Shown here one piece after another: positions 8,603 to 18,783 of a stretch of DNA of 64,000 bases (position 1 is the stretch's first letter; every line of letters starts with the position of its first letter). A program made the translations under genes and the position numbers. The stretch is from assembly GCF_001307805.1 (NCBI RefSeq), contig NZ_CP013862.1:868001-932000 (forward strand). The letters are read 5' to 3'. Origin of the DNA: Lentibacillus amyloliquefaciens. GTDB taxonomy: Bacteria; Bacillota; Bacilli; Bacillales; Amphibacillaceae. The notes under the pieces are model-generated. The model saw nothing but the letters and a program-made list of their open reading frames with translations. It searched no databases and was not told the origin of the DNA.

Positions 8603-10138
8603 TTATTGTTGTTCCAATTCAACTTTATTCAATGGTTCTTTTGCCGGACCTTCGATAACCTCGCCTGTATAGGAATAGCGTGATCCATGGCATGGACAAT
8701 CCCACGTTCGGTCTCCTGAATTCCAGTTGACTTCACAGCCAAGGTGTTTACATGTTGTATCGACAGCATATAGCTGATTATCTTCATCCTTATACACACC
8801 TGTACGTTTGCCATTTACTCTGGTGACGGTTGCATCATCAGTTTTGAGACTGCTCACGTTATCATTGGTATATTCAAGCTTTCCCCGTATCATGTGTTTA
8901 GCAACATCAGCGTTCATCTTTGTGAATTCTCGTATAGAAGGATCAGCCTGGAATCGTGAAGGTGTGTAAAGTTTGTGATACGGGTTATCTTTATCCAGAA
9001 TTCGGTCAGTGATGATTTGGGCCGCGATGGTACCATTTGTCATTCCCCATTTGCGGTATCCGGTTGCCACGAAAACGTTATCTTCATTCTTTGTAACCGG
9101 TCCAATATAAGGAACCTTGTCCATTGTTGTTAAATCTTGTGCAGACCATCTGTAAACATATTCGGATATGCCGAAGTGCTTTGCTGCATAATCCTGCAAG
9201 GCTTCATAATGCTTCATTGTTGATTGACCCTGACCCGGTTTATGATTCTCTCCGGCAATCAGCCATAAATCCTCATCATCCATGTTTACCGACCTGACTG
9301 AATGAGTCGGTGATTCAGCATTTATATACATGCCGCCTGGAAAGTGTTGCGGTGTTTTCACGGCAACTATATAGGATCGTTCCGGGTACATTCGGGTCGG
9401 ATAAAAACCCTCACCGTCATAAAATGGATAATGGGAAGCTTGAATAACGTATTGACAGTTAATCCGCTCCCCTTCCCGGGTAATAATGGCTGGACGCTTG
9501 TTGTGTTCGACATCGGTGGCAGTCGTCTCTTCATATATTTGCAATCCATTACTGAGGGCTTCATCTGCAAGTATTTTTAAATATTTTAGCGGATGAAACT
9601 GTGCCTGATTTTTCATTTTGAGGACAGATTTAACCGGTATTTCAAGCGGCATGCTGTTTGATAATTCACTGTCTATATCAAGCTGATTATAAGCTTCCTT
9701 TTCAGTCTCCAGCTGAGATAAATACGCATCTGAATTGGTGAAAATATACGCATCTTCCTGTTGGTAGTCACAGTCTATATGGTGTGTCCGGATTGTGTTT
9801 TCAATAAATTGTTTAGCATCCAAGCATGCCTGATGATAAAGCGTGGCATTATCTTTTCCAAAATGCTTGATTAATTCATCGTAAATAATCCCATGTTGTG
9901 CGGTTATTTTGGCTGTCGTATGACCTGTAACGCCATTTAAAATTTGACCTGCATCAATTAATGTAACGTCCAATCCCTCTTTTGTCAGTAAATAAGCGGC
10001 GGTAATTCCTGTGATTCCTCCGCCGACAATGCCGATATCAGTCTTAATGGATTCACTGAGTTTCGGGAAATCAGGCAATGAGACAGATTGTTGCCAATAG
10101 CTTTTAGGAAACTGTGGTATATTTATGTCGCTGTTCAT
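8603..10138 (-). CDS. yhfW: FAD-dependent oxidoreductase with C-terminal Rieske [2Fe-2S] domain
   Basis: Fusion of a DAO-type FAD amine/glycine oxidase-like domain and a Rieske domain, like B. subtilis YhfW; the substrate is unknown. The dinucleotide-binding motif GIVGGGITG lies near residue 37, typical of the DAO superfamily, and TGHTTAK follows. The Rieske cluster ligands are CKHLGC and CPCHGSRY in the last 60 residues. It is 511 residues with no transmembrane helix or signal peptide, so it is predicted to be cytosolic. ATG 10138 is chosen because AAAGGATG lies 8 bases upstream; the frame is open to 10159. Single-gene unit. Confidence 0.88.
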   Translation of the reverse strand: MNSDINIPQFPKSYWQQSVSLPDFPKLSESIKTDIGIVGGGITGITAAYLLTKEGLDVTLIDAGQILNGVTGHTTAKITAQHGIIYDELIKHFGKDNATLYHQACLDAKQFIENTIRTHHIDCDYQQEDAYIFTNSDAYLSQLETEKEAYNQLDIDSELSNSMPLEIPVKSVLKMKNQAQFHPLKYLKILADEALSNGLQIYEETTATDVEHNKRPAIITREGERINCQYVIQASHYPFYDGEGFYPTRMYPERSYIVAVKTPQHFPGGMYINAESPTHSVRSVNMDDEDLWLIAGENHKPGQGQSTMKHYEALQDYAAKHFGISEYVYRWSAQDLTTMDKVPYIGPVTKNEDNVFVATGYRKWGMTNGTIAAQIITDRILDKDNPYHKLYTPSRFQADPSIREFTKMNADVAKHMIRGKLEYTNDNVSSLKTDDATVTRVNGKRTGVYKDEDNQLYAVDTTCKHLGCEVNWNSGDRTWDCPCHGSRYSYTGEVIEGPAKEPLNKVELEQQ

Positions 10139-10233
10139 TATTGTCATCCTTTCTAACATCTGCTGACAACTATTAAATTAGTGTCAACAGCTAAATGGGA
10201 TTTATTCGTGGTTAACTGATTAAACGGCAAAAT

Positions 10234-10262
10234 AAAAAAATCGGGTAATACCCGATTTTTAT
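10234..10262 (-). terminator. Terminator after yaaN
   Basis: Hairpin AAAATCGGGTA / TACCCGATTTTT with A- and T-tracts on both sides (10234-10262). It overlaps the last codons of the TelA-family gene and could act in both directions. Confidence 0.75.
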
Positions 10263-11407
10263 TTGAATTCCAGCAGTTTTGTTTTCAGTTCGTCTTCCAT
10301 ATTCATCAGTTCTTTTTCAGCCTGATGCCGCTTTTCTCTGCCTTCCGTTTGGATTGTTATCGTTTCTTCTATTGTTGTCAGCAAGTTTTCCTGGGTTTGT
10401 TTTAATGTTTCGATGTCAACAAGGCCGCGTTCGTTCTCTTTTGCTGTTTCAGTCGAATTCGTTTTAAGCATCTCGGAATTTTTCAGGAGCAGATCATTCG
10501 TTGTTTGTGATACTTGCTTTTGTGCCTCCATCGCATGGCGCTGCCGGATCAGTGTCAGTGCAATGGCTATCTGATTTTTCCAAAGTGGAATAGCTGTCAA
10601 AATAGATGATTGGATTTTTTCGACGAGTGCCTGGTTTGTATTTTGAATCAATCGGATCTGTGGTGCACTTTGTGTTGTAAGCTGGCGGCTCAGCTTCAGA
10701 TCATGTACACGCTTGTCAAGGCGTTCAGCGAATTGCATCATATCATTTACTTCCTGCACATCCATCTGACTGCCGGATTGTTCGGCTTTCTGTTTTAAAT
10801 CAGGAATAAGCTCTGTTTCCAGCTCCTCACGCTTAACCTCGCCGGCTGCAATATAAATATTCAGTGCGTCGAAATACTCTTTATTCTTGTCAAATACTTG
10901 CTGCAGCAGGTCGTTGTCTTTTGTTAGTGCACTTTTATAGTTATCAAGCTTCACACTGATCCTATCAATTTGTGCGCCTGTTTTTTGATACCTCGAAAGC
11001 ATTTCATTTATGGAATTCGAAATTTTACCGAACATACGTGATAACACACCACGCTTCTCAGGCTTTAGTTCGTTCGGGTTAACCTCTTCCAGTTTTTTCA
11101 TCAAGTCTTCCAGAATACTGCCGATTTCGCCCGTATCGTTTTTTTGGACATGTTCAAGCATTGAATGCGAGAACTCGTGAAGTTTTGATTGAGCTTCTGT
11201 TCCGTATTCTGTAATCGACTGATAATTCTCCGGGTCAATCTGCTTTTTCAAGTTCAACGCTTTCTCTTGATTTTCTTTCGTAAGTGTATCAAACAGTCTT
11301 TCTGGTTTGTTGTCTTGGCCCGTTATATGATTCGTATTTTCTCCGCCAAATGGATTTTCCAATAAGCCATCCAGACCTGAAGAGGATTTTTTATCATGTT
11401 CGCTCAT
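10259..11407 (-). CDS. yaaN: TelA/YaaN family toxic-anion resistance protein
   Basis: 382-residue, almost wholly helical soluble protein of the TelA family, named for tellurite resistance; the biochemical role is unsettled. Family features are the long coiled-coil-like central region, the [13 protein letters not shown] and [10 protein letters not shown] segments and a Gly/Asn-rich acidic N-terminus. Its ATG overlaps the xpaC stop (ATGA), so the two are translationally coupled, the same pair as xpaC-yaaN in B. subtilis. A stem-loop terminator lies at its end. Confidence 0.88.
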   Translation of the reverse strand: MSEHDKKSSSGLDGLLENPFGGENTNHITGQDNKPERLFDTLTKENQEKALNLKKQIDPENYQSITEYGTEAQSKLHEFSHSMLEHVQKNDTGEIGSILEDLMKKLEEVNPNELKPEKRGVLSRMFGKISNSINEMLSRYQKTGAQIDRISVKLDNYKSALTKDNDLLQQVFDKNKEYFDALNIYIAAGEVKREELETELIPDLKQKAEQSGSQMDVQEVNDMMQFAERLDKRVHDLKLSRQLTTQSAPQIRLIQNTNQALVEKIQSSILTAIPLWKNQIAIALTLIRQRHAMEAQKQVSQTTNDLLLKNSEMLKTNSTETAKENERGLVDIETLKQTQENLLTTIEETITIQTEGREKRHQAEKELMNMEDELKTKLLEFK

Positions 11408-12048
11408 TTAATAGCCTCACTTTCATGTTTATCTGTTTTTCCAAATGATTGATTTGCAACATCCAGTTCAAAATGAAGTGTGTTTATATCGTCACGCAAC
11501 ATCACATGGAGGTCTTTTTGAATGGTTGCGTTTAATTGTGTGATGGTTTTCGAAGTATCTTTCAGTGATTGATTAATTTTCTCAGAATTGGTTGGTTGTG
11601 ATTTCAGATAGGCATATTTTTCCATTAGTGTGACAAGTGAATCGAGATGTTTGTAATAAAAGGCCTCCGCCTTATAGAAGCGTTGCGGATCCCTTTTTGT
11701 ATTCGTATAAATTTTTCGGACAGTGATAAGTATGTTCAAGTATTCTTTTGCCTGCCGCATATTGCGGATGCCGGATAATGTCTGCTGCAGACGTTTGATC
11801 TTGGTCTTTGCTTCAATAAGGTTTTCGTTAATATATTTATATTCTTTTCGTGTCAGCCCTTTTTGCCGCAAGAAACGAAAATGCATAACTTCTTTTGTTA
11901 GAAGGTAGCTTGTCCCGCCGCCAACAGCAGCATATAAACCTGACATCAGCAAAGCTGCATCAAGCACGAAAAAACTGATCACCCCTGTCAGGAAGGCAGT
12001 TGATGTTCCTATTGTCGTACGGAATATAAAAGAAAAAAATCGTCGCAT
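11404..12048 (-). CDS. xpaC: XpaC family membrane protein
   Basis: 214-residue protein related to B. subtilis XpaC (once described as a 5-bromo-4-chloroindolyl phosphate hydrolysis protein). Two hydrophobic segments lie in the first 50 residues (about 8-28 and 30-48), followed by a charged helical cytoplasmic domain with conserved YKYINENL and ILITVRKIY stretches. It is the first gene of the xpaC-yaaN operon, and the ATGA overlap shows coupling. It probably anchors or partners the TelA-like protein in membrane-stress resistance; that is inferred from conserved adjacency. Confidence 0.85.
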   Translation of the reverse strand: MRRFFSFIFRTTIGTSTAFLTGVISFFVLDAALLMSGLYAAVGGGTSYLLTKEVMHFRFLRQKGLTRKEYKYINENLIEAKTKIKRLQQTLSGIRNMRQAKEYLNILITVRKIYTNTKRDPQRFYKAEAFYYKHLDSLVTLMEKYAYLKSQPTNSEKINQSLKDTSKTITQLNATIQKDLHVMLRDDINTLHFELDVANQSFGKTDKHESEAIK

Positions 12049-12180
12049 ATATGTCAGCTCCTGTTTATACCTGAAACGTTTTTGAGTGTGTATCTAACTA
12101 TAATACGTTCTTCCACCATACAAAGTTTCATAATTCTATTGTAAACGTGTTCGGGCAAATTTCCAATATAATAATACACA

Positions 12181-12218
12181 TAAAAAACTGAAAGCAATCG
12201 GATTTGCTTTCAGTTCTG
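12181..12218 (-). terminator. Terminator of the nar operon
   Basis: 12-bp stem AACTGAAAGCAA (12186-12197) / TTGCTTTCAGTT (12204-12215). Read on the minus strand it is followed by a run of Ts (A-run 12182-12187 on the plus strand), placed just after the narI stop. Confidence 0.85.
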
Positions 12219-12222
12219 TTTA

Positions 12223-12917
12223 TTAAATACTTTTTCTTTTATATTGAGACCTGGAACGATATTGTTGTGGAGCTCTCGCCGGATATGTTACCGGCACGCT
12301 GTAAAAATGTACAAGAGATGTAAATGGTATCGAAGCAAACAGTCCAAATCCGAGCAGTGTATGCAGTTTAAATAGGAAAGGTATACCAATCATCAGCTGG
12401 TACTGCGGATTTAAAGCAAATAAACTTCTGAACCATGGTCCAATTGATGTCCGGTAATCAAATTCCTGTGTCGTATCATTTTGAAATAACATCATATAGA
12501 CGCCAATCCCTGAAATGATCAAAAGTGCTATCACTGAATAGTAGTCTGAAAAACTGGCATGGACTCTGACCGGATTATATACAATTTTCCGGATTAAGAG
12601 AATAATCAGTCCGGCGATGACCATTAAACCGGCCGTCAAACCACCATAAAAAGCTCCGAAATGATATAAATCATCTGATACGCCAATTGCATCAAACCAG
12701 CTCATCGGGATAATAATTCCCATAATATGACCGGCCAATGCAGCTAAAATCCCCAGTGAAACAGTGGTGAACCAATTCGCAGCCATTTTTTTTCAAAGAA
12801 TTCAGTGGACGGGGCTGCCCAGCTTAATTGTCGATAAGCAAAACGGTATAACAAACCTAATACCATTATAATCAGAGTTGCGTAGGGGAAAATGACCCAC
12901 CAAAAAACGTCACTCAC
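12223..12917 (-). pseudogene. narI: Nitrate reductase gamma subunit NarI, broken by a one-base frameshift
   Basis: NarI is the membrane cytochrome b that passes quinol electrons to NarH. The full gene starts at GTG 12917 (AAAGGAGTG upstream), and the first 55 codons read like NarI (SDVFWWVIFPY, then FFEKKWLRIGSPLFHWG) before a TAG stop. The rest continues in another frame from ILAALAGHIMG to the stop at 12223. Adding one G to the G4 run at 12751-12754 restores one frame of 231 codons, close to the family's usual length. The open frame from ATG 12786 is therefore a 3' fragment, not a complete gene. Either a true mutation or a homopolymer sequencing error. Confidence 0.85.
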
Positions 12918-12984
12918 GCGTCAACACTCCTTTGGGTAAGGGAGGCACAGCGGAAGATTAAATCCCCCGCTGAATGTTCCTGCC

Positions 12985-13587
12985 TTAGCCATACATGATT
13001 GGGTATGGTAATTCTTCAAGATCGGCTTCTTCCCGTTCAAATTCCAATCGTTGTATCTCTTGTTTTGTTGGCTGCGGGAAGACTTTTTCAATTAATAGCT
13101 GCATAAAGTTGTAATACGGGTTTTCGTCAGGCAAATTATTTTTGATGCGCTGAACGGCCACAGACAAACGCCTAATAAGGCGTTCATTGTTATCACTTTC
13201 CGGTGCTACCGCCAGGAATTCAAACAGCATCGGGATATAATCGGCTAAATCATCATCAACCCGTTCATAGCCGGCCTCACTGATGATATTTTGCAATCTG
13301 ATCAGCGCCGCCCCCCGTTTGCTGCTGTCACCGAGCTCATGTGCAGTCAGGTAAAGTCCATTTTTAGCTCGCAAATCAAATGTTGAAACGTACAGTTTTC
13401 TCAAATCTTCAAGTGAGAAAAGATAAAAAATGGATACAATTGATTTCAAGCGGTCACGCAAATGTGGCATGTCAATATCTTCTTCAATACATTCCTTAAT
13501 ATCTCTCAATTCTCCTCTGAAGTTGTCTTCAGGATAGGCAAGTAAACGGGAGCCGATCATCAGTAAAGTTCGTTCCTGACTCTCCAT
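12985..13587 (-). CDS. narJ: Nitrate reductase assembly chaperone NarJ
   Basis: NarJ / TorD-type chaperone needed to insert the molybdenum cofactor and assemble NarGH; it is not part of the final enzyme. It is 200 residues, all helical, with the family pattern RTLLMIGSRLLAYP at the N-terminus, YVSTFDL near 68 and LPMLFEFLA-like YIPMLFEFLA. The start is ATG 13587, which overlaps the narH stop as TAATG; GGAGG lies 10 bases upstream. The longer frame open to 13650 lies inside narH. Fourth structural/accessory step of the narGHJI order. Confidence 0.92.
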   Translation of the reverse strand: MESQERTLLMIGSRLLAYPEDNFRGELRDIKECIEEDIDMPHLRDRLKSIVSIFYLFSLEDLRKLYVSTFDLRAKNGLYLTAHELGDSSKRGAALIRLQNIISEAGYERVDDDLADYIPMLFEFLAVAPESDNNERLIRRLSVAVQRIKNNLPDENPYYNFMQLLIEKVFPQPTKQEIQRLEFEREEADLEELPYPIMYG

Positions 13588-15080
13588 TATCTGTTCCCTC
13601 CGATAAGGGATGCCATACCTTCGGGCGGTGCCAGGTCTTCCAGGCTGCACGCACCTTGCTCATAATAAAGATCATCATCCATTTCTCTTCTTCCGGTAGG
13701 GATAACAAAGCGCTCATTATATTTGGCAATACCCAAAAGACGCGCCATATCTTCAAGTTCTTCAGGTGTCGTGTTTGCTTCTTTGAGCAATTCGCTAGTT
13801 CTGAATTCATCGATGCCGCCCACAGTTTTTCCGCGCATATGAACACGCATAGCTGTTAACTTAAGCAATACTTTACGGATAAGTTTCGTATCATCAGCAG
13901 CCAGTATCGAAGCAAGATATTCGACTGGAATTCGCATTTGATCGACAGCCGGGATATAGCCATCTGTATCCAGATCGTCTTCATTTGTAATATGATTCAT
14001 AATCGGACTTAACGGCGGCACATACCATACCATTGGCAGTGTGCGATATTCTGGGTGAAGTGGAAGCGCGATTTTCCATTTCATCGCCATTTTGTAAATC
14101 GGCGAGTTCTGTGCGCCTTCAATCCACTCATCATTGATGCCGGCTTTACGCGCTTCTTCAATCACTTCAGGGTCAAATGGATCCTGGAACACCGATAGTT
14201 GTGATTCATACAGATCTTGCGGGTCTTCAACTGAAGCTGCTTCTTTTACTTTGTCAGCATCATACAGGACAACACCGATATAGCGGATTCTCCCAACACA
14301 GGTTTCAGAACAAATTGTTGGCATGCCGGCTTCAGTACGCGGGTAACAGAAATTGCATTTTTCAGCTTTATGCGAATTCCAGTTGTAATAAACTTTATGA
14401 TATGGGCACCCGCTCATACAGAAACGCCAGCCGCGGCATGCTTCCTGATCAACCAGTACAATGCCGTCTTCATCACGTTTATACAGTGCACCTGATGGGC
14501 ATGAAGCAACACATGATGGGTTCAGACAGTGTTCACAGATTCTTGGCAGATACATCATGAACGTTTTTTCATACTCCAATGAAATATGCTCCTGAAGTTT
14601 TTCAACTGTCGGGTCCTGTGAAACAATTTCCGTACCGCCAGCCAGATCGTCATCCCAATTGGAACCCCATTCAGGTTTATCAATATATTCGCCTGTAATT
14701 GCAGATTGCGGTCTGGCTACAGGCAGATTTTCACTTTTAGGGCTATTTATCAAATTTTGATAGTTATATGTCCATGGTTCATAGTAATCATCCATTGTAG
14801 CCATATCCGGATTGTAAAAAATGTTCAAGAGCTTGGAAATAGGTCCGCCTGCTTTCAGTTGCAATTTACCATTTTTGAGCGTCCATCCGCCCTTAAATCG
14901 TTCTGTATCTTCCCATCGCTTCGGGTAACCAGTTCCTGGGCGGGTTTCTACGTTGTTGAACCACATGTATTCCGTTCCAGGCCGGTTTGTCCATGTATTT
15001 TTACACGTTACAGAACATGTGTGGCATCCGATACATTTGTCCAAATGCATCACCATTGCTACCTGTGCTTTAATTTTCAA
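13587..15080 (-). CDS. narH: Nitrate reductase beta subunit NarH
   Basis: Iron-sulfur subunit that carries electrons from NarI haems to NarG. Four cysteine clusters are visible: CIGCHTCSVTC near residue 16, CEHCLNPSCVASCP near 182, the variant CRGWRFCMSGCPY near 214 (Trp in place of a Cys, as expected for the [3Fe-4S] centre) and CNFCYPR with CSETC near 242-260. It is 497 residues, normal length. The start is TTG 15080 with GGAGGTAG 9 bases upstream, overlapping the narG end by 11 bases, which suggests coupled translation. Confidence 0.95.
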   Translation of the reverse strand: MKIKAQVAMVMHLDKCIGCHTCSVTCKNTWTNRPGTEYMWFNNVETRPGTGYPKRWEDTERFKGGWTLKNGKLQLKAGGPISKLLNIFYNPDMATMDDYYEPWTYNYQNLINSPKSENLPVARPQSAITGEYIDKPEWGSNWDDDLAGGTEIVSQDPTVEKLQEHISLEYEKTFMMYLPRICEHCLNPSCVASCPSGALYKRDEDGIVLVDQEACRGWRFCMSGCPYHKVYYNWNSHKAEKCNFCYPRTEAGMPTICSETCVGRIRYIGVVLYDADKVKEAASVEDPQDLYESQLSVFQDPFDPEVIEEARKAGINDEWIEGAQNSPIYKMAMKWKIALPLHPEYRTLPMVWYVPPLSPIMNHITNEDDLDTDGYIPAVDQMRIPVEYLASILAADDTKLIRKVLLKLTAMRVHMRGKTVGGIDEFRTSELLKEANTTPEELEDMARLLGIAKYNERFVIPTGRREMDDDLYYEQGACSLEDLAPPEGMASLIGGNR

Positions 15081-18000
15081 GCCAATCTACCTCCTTTAAA
15101 GCTCTAATGACAGCTATTGTGTCGCGCTGATGGCCGGTTGGTCCGTAATAATTAAACCCATAGCTTAACTGAGAATAGCCGCCAATCATATGTGTTCCTT
15201 TGAGTGTTACACGGGTTACACTGTTATGAGTTCCGCCGCGTTTTTTGCCGCCATTCTTACTGATGGACGTTGCAGGTACACCCAATGTCCGGTCCTGTGC
15301 GTGATACATATAAGCCATGCCTTTAGGTATCCGGTATGTCACGACAACTCTGGCTGCAATCGCGCCATTCCGGTTATATACTTCGACAAAATCATTATCC
15401 TTCAAGTCGATTGATGCAGCATCATCTTCGTTCATCCAGATCGTCTGCCATCCTCTGAACAGTTGTGACATAGCCGTTGTATCGGTAAACATCGTGTGGA
15501 TGCCCCATTTTTGGTGTGGCGTCAGGTATCTGACAGTGATTGATTTATTGTCATTCTCCGCAACACCTTCTTCCTTTTTCAAAAACGGTCCATAACGTAA
15601 CGGTGGTAAATATAACGGAAGCCCTTCACCATAATCGAGCATCATTTCATGATCAAGATAAAAACTTTGCCTTCCGGTCAATGTCCGCCATGGAATGTTG
15701 TATTCCGTGTTGACAGTAAATGGAGAATAACGGCGGTGGTCTTTTTCCAGACCGCTCCATACCGGTGTGGAAATGGCATTTCTGGGTTGAATGCTTAAAT
15801 CTCTCAAGGTATGGTCTTCCTCTGCACGAGGCTTCGCAATCTCTTCCAGTTTTTGTCCGGTTTTTGCTTCAAGTGACTTCCACCCTGCTACAGCTCGTTT
15901 TCCGTTTGTGGCACCAGACATCGCCAGTATGGCATTGATGGCCTGCTCGTCATTGTATAAATCCGGGAGGCCTTTTCCAATACCTTCCCGTTTTGATTTG
16001 CCAAGACGTTTTTCTAAGTCTTCATAGACTTCCTCACCAGGGATGGTCACGCCTTTGCCGCCATAACCATTTTTGATTAAAGGTCCGACTGTTGTCATCT
16101 TCTGATAAACGTTCGGATAGTCACGATCAACAACTTTAAAGTTTGGCATCGTTTTCCCTGGAATGGCTTCAACTTCACCTTTTCGCCAGTCTTTAATTTT
16201 TCCAAGCGCTTGGGCGATTTCTCCCGGTGAATCATGTCCAAGTGGTGACATGACAAGCTCTTCAGTGGCCGGAAGATGCTTTTCCGAAAGCTCTGAGAAT
16301 ACTTTGCTGATTTCCCGGAATGTGTTCCAGTCACTTTTTGCCTCCCACGGCGGTGAAATCGCAGCGTTAAACGGGTGAACGAATGGATGCAAATCCGTGC
16401 TGCTGATATCGTTTTTCTCATACCAAGTTGCAGCCGGCAGCACAATATCGGAAAACAGACCTGAACTTGTCATTCGGAAATCAACACTTATTAAAAGGTC
16501 AGCTTTCCCTGTAGGGGCCTCGCCTTCAGTCTTAATCGTTTCCGGCTGCCAGGAATTTTCCGGTTCAGCCAACACCTGGTTGTCTCCGCCGATAAGATGT
16601 TTAACAAAAAACTCATGTCCTTTACCACTGTCACCGAGCAGATTTGATCGCCAATTAAAGAAAACTCTCGGGAAATTTCTTGGATCATCAGGGTTTTCAA
16701 TAGCCCAGTCAATTTTTTCTTCTTTAATTTGACCGACGACATCATCGATAACTTCCTGTTCAGATTGTGCTCCCCGCTCCCGACTTTCTTTTACAAGGTC
16801 AATAGAGTTTTGAGAAAACTGCGGGTATGACGGGAGCCATCCAAGTCTTGCCGACAGTGCGTTCAAGTCAGCGGGGTGCATTGAATTGTATTTGCTTCCC
16901 CATTCTGTCTGCTCTGGCTCTTCCGGAATTGGTTCATAACGAAACTGATCAGTTATGAAATAAAAATAGGACGTACCATTTTGATGGCGCGGCGCTTTTT
17001 GCCAGTCGCCGGCAAAAGCAACTTGCTGCCATCCTTCTTGAGGACGCACTTTTTCCTGACCGACATAATGCGCCCAGCCGCCGCCATTGACGCCTTGTGA
17101 GCCTGTCAGCAAAACAAGGTTCAAAATGGCACGGTAAATTTGGTCACTGTGGTACCAATGGTTTGTGCCGCCCCCCATTGCAATCATTGATTTTCCTTTC
17201 GTGCGCTCCGCATTGTCAGCGAATTCTTTGGCTACTTTAATAACATGGTTCTTATTAACACCTGTAATGGTTTCCTGCCATGCCGGTGTATATGGCTTCG
17301 GATCATCATAATCAACTGGATAATCCCCTTCCAGGCCGCGTCCGACCCCGGTGTGGGCCATCATAAGATCATAGACAGTCGTCACTTTTACAGTCTTGCC
17401 ATCAGCATCCTGAATATGTCTGACGGGGACCCCGCGTCTGACAATATCGCCATCTTGCTCGGCAAAGTAAGGGAAGCTCACCATAACGGTTTCATCAGAC
17501 TTGTCTATAAAACTGAGTTTAGGGTCTATCAAGCTCCCGTTCTCTTTATCAAGTTCAAGATTCCATTTGCTGCCTCCATCCCAGCGAAAGCCCATACTGC
17601 CATTCGGCGTTTCCAAATGATCTGTTTCAGCATCCCAAACAAGTGTTTTCCATTCGCCAAGCTCATGCGCATCATTGATATCGGATGATCGTAAAAAGCG
17701 ATCACTGCGATATTCGCCATTTTGCTCGTTTAAGGTCACCAAATATGGCAAGTCGGTAAACTTTTTCGCATATGAGTTAAAATATGGCGTTTCTTTATTG
17801 ACATAAAATTCCTTTAAAATAACATGGGTCATGGCCATTGCGAGTGCCGCATCTGTTCCGGCTTTTGCAGGCAGCCAAATATCGGCAAATTTCTCATACT
17901 CAGCGTAGTCAGGGCTTACCCCGACGACTTTGGTGCCATTATACCTTGCTTCGACCATGAAATGTGCGTCAGGTGTGCGTGTCTGCGGCAGATTGGTGCC

Positions 18001-18783
18001 CCAGATGATAAAGTACTTGGAATTGTACCAGTCAGCACTTTCCGGAACGTCTGTCTGCTCGCCCCAAACTTGCGGTGAAGCTGGAGGCAGGTCAGCATAC
18101 CAGTCATAAAAGCTCAGAATCGTTCCACCGATTAATGAAAGGAATCGAGTGCCTGATGAGTAACTGATCATGGACATCGCCGGAATCGGACTGAAACCAG
18201 CCACACGGTCAGGCCCGTATTTTTTAATCGTCTGAATGCTGGCACTGGCAATCATCTCACACATATCCTGCCATGTTGCCCGGACAAACCCGCCTTTACC
18301 GCGCGCTTTTACATAGCGCTGTCGCTTATCGGGATTACTGACGATATTTTCCCATGCTTCCACAGGGTCGTTGTTATTGTTCCGCTCCTCTTTCCATAGC
18401 TCATATAAATCACTGCGGACATAAGGATATTTCACCCTGATCGGACTGTAGGTATACCAGGAGAAGTTGGCTCCCCTTGGGCATCCGCGCGGTTCGTATT
18501 CCGGGAAATCGTCACCAGTACTCGGATAATCTGTCTGTTGTGTTTCGGATGTGATGATGCCATCTTTTACGTAGATTTTCCAGCTGCATGAGCCTGTACA
18601 ATTCACGCCGTGTGTTGAGCGGACAATCTTATCATGCTGCCATCTGCGGCGGTAGATATCTTCTGAGTCACGGGGACGCGGACTTTCCTCGGCCCATCCT
18701 TGATTTAGTTTGCTGCCGGTTTTAATATGTTTTAATTTATCAAACAATTTATTGCTACTTCTCACCAGTTGCACCGCCCCCAT
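15070..18783 (-). CDS. narG: Nitrate reductase alpha subunit NarG
   Basis: Catalytic molybdenum bis-MGD subunit reducing nitrate to nitrite at the cytoplasmic face of the membrane. The FS0 cluster motif HGVNCTGSCSW plus the later EPRGCPRG are near residues 54-96. The Mo-ligand aspartate region SFYDWYADLPPASPQ is present, as are TPDAHFM and the C-terminal GGYSQLSYGFNYYGPTG. It is 1237 residues, standard. The frame opens at ATG 18783, but GTG 18765, overlapping the upstream stop, is an equally good start. No twin-arginine signal is seen, as usual for NarG. It needs MobA-made cofactor; mobA is at 25.9 kb. Confidence 0.96.
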   Translation of the reverse strand: MGAVQLVRSSNKLFDKLKHIKTGSKLNQGWAEESPRPRDSEDIYRRRWQHDKIVRSTHGVNCTGSCSWKIYVKDGIITSETQQTDYPSTGDDFPEYEPRGCPRGANFSWYTYSPIRVKYPYVRSDLYELWKEERNNNNDPVEAWENIVSNPDKRQRYVKARGKGGFVRATWQDMCEMIASASIQTIKKYGPDRVAGFSPIPAMSMISYSSGTRFLSLIGGTILSFYDWYADLPPASPQVWGEQTDVPESADWYNSKYFIIWGTNLPQTRTPDAHFMVEARYNGTKVVGVSPDYAEYEKFADIWLPAKAGTDAALAMAMTHVILKEFYVNKETPYFNSYAKKFTDLPYLVTLNEQNGEYRSDRFLRSSDINDAHELGEWKTLVWDAETDHLETPNGSMGFRWDGGSKWNLELDKENGSLIDPKLSFIDKSDETVMVSFPYFAEQDGDIVRRGVPVRHIQDADGKTVKVTTVYDLMMAHTGVGRGLEGDYPVDYDDPKPYTPAWQETITGVNKNHVIKVAKEFADNAERTKGKSMIAMGGGTNHWYHSDQIYRAILNLVLLTGSQGVNGGGWAHYVGQEKVRPQEGWQQVAFAGDWQKAPRHQNGTSYFYFITDQFRYEPIPEEPEQTEWGSKYNSMHPADLNALSARLGWLPSYPQFSQNSIDLVKESRERGAQSEQEVIDDVVGQIKEEKIDWAIENPDDPRNFPRVFFNWRSNLLGDSGKGHEFFVKHLIGGDNQVLAEPENSWQPETIKTEGEAPTGKADLLISVDFRMTSSGLFSDIVLPAATWYEKNDISSTDLHPFVHPFNAAISPPWEAKSDWNTFREISKVFSELSEKHLPATEELVMSPLGHDSPGEIAQALGKIKDWRKGEVEAIPGKTMPNFKVVDRDYPNVYQKMTTVGPLIKNGYGGKGVTIPGEEVYEDLEKRLGKSKREGIGKGLPDLYNDEQAINAILAMSGATNGKRAVAGWKSLEAKTGQKLEEIAKPRAEEDHTLRDLSIQPRNAISTPVWSGLEKDHRRYSPFTVNTEYNIPWRTLTGRQSFYLDHEMMLDYGEGLPLYLPPLRYGPFLKKEEGVAENDNKSITVRYLTPHQKWGIHTMFTDTTAMSQLFRGWQTIWMNEDDAASIDLKDNDFVEVYNRNGAIAARVVVTYRIPKGMAYMYHAQDRTLGVPATSISKNGGKKRGGTHNSVTRVTLKGTHMIGGYSQLSYGFNYYGPTGHQRDTIAVIRALKEVDWLEN

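Noticed and set aside
12223..12786. Complete 187-residue NarI starting at ATG 12786
   Set aside because: The N-terminal third of NarI is found upstream in another frame with a proper ribosome site, so ATG 12786 is an accidental start after a frameshift.
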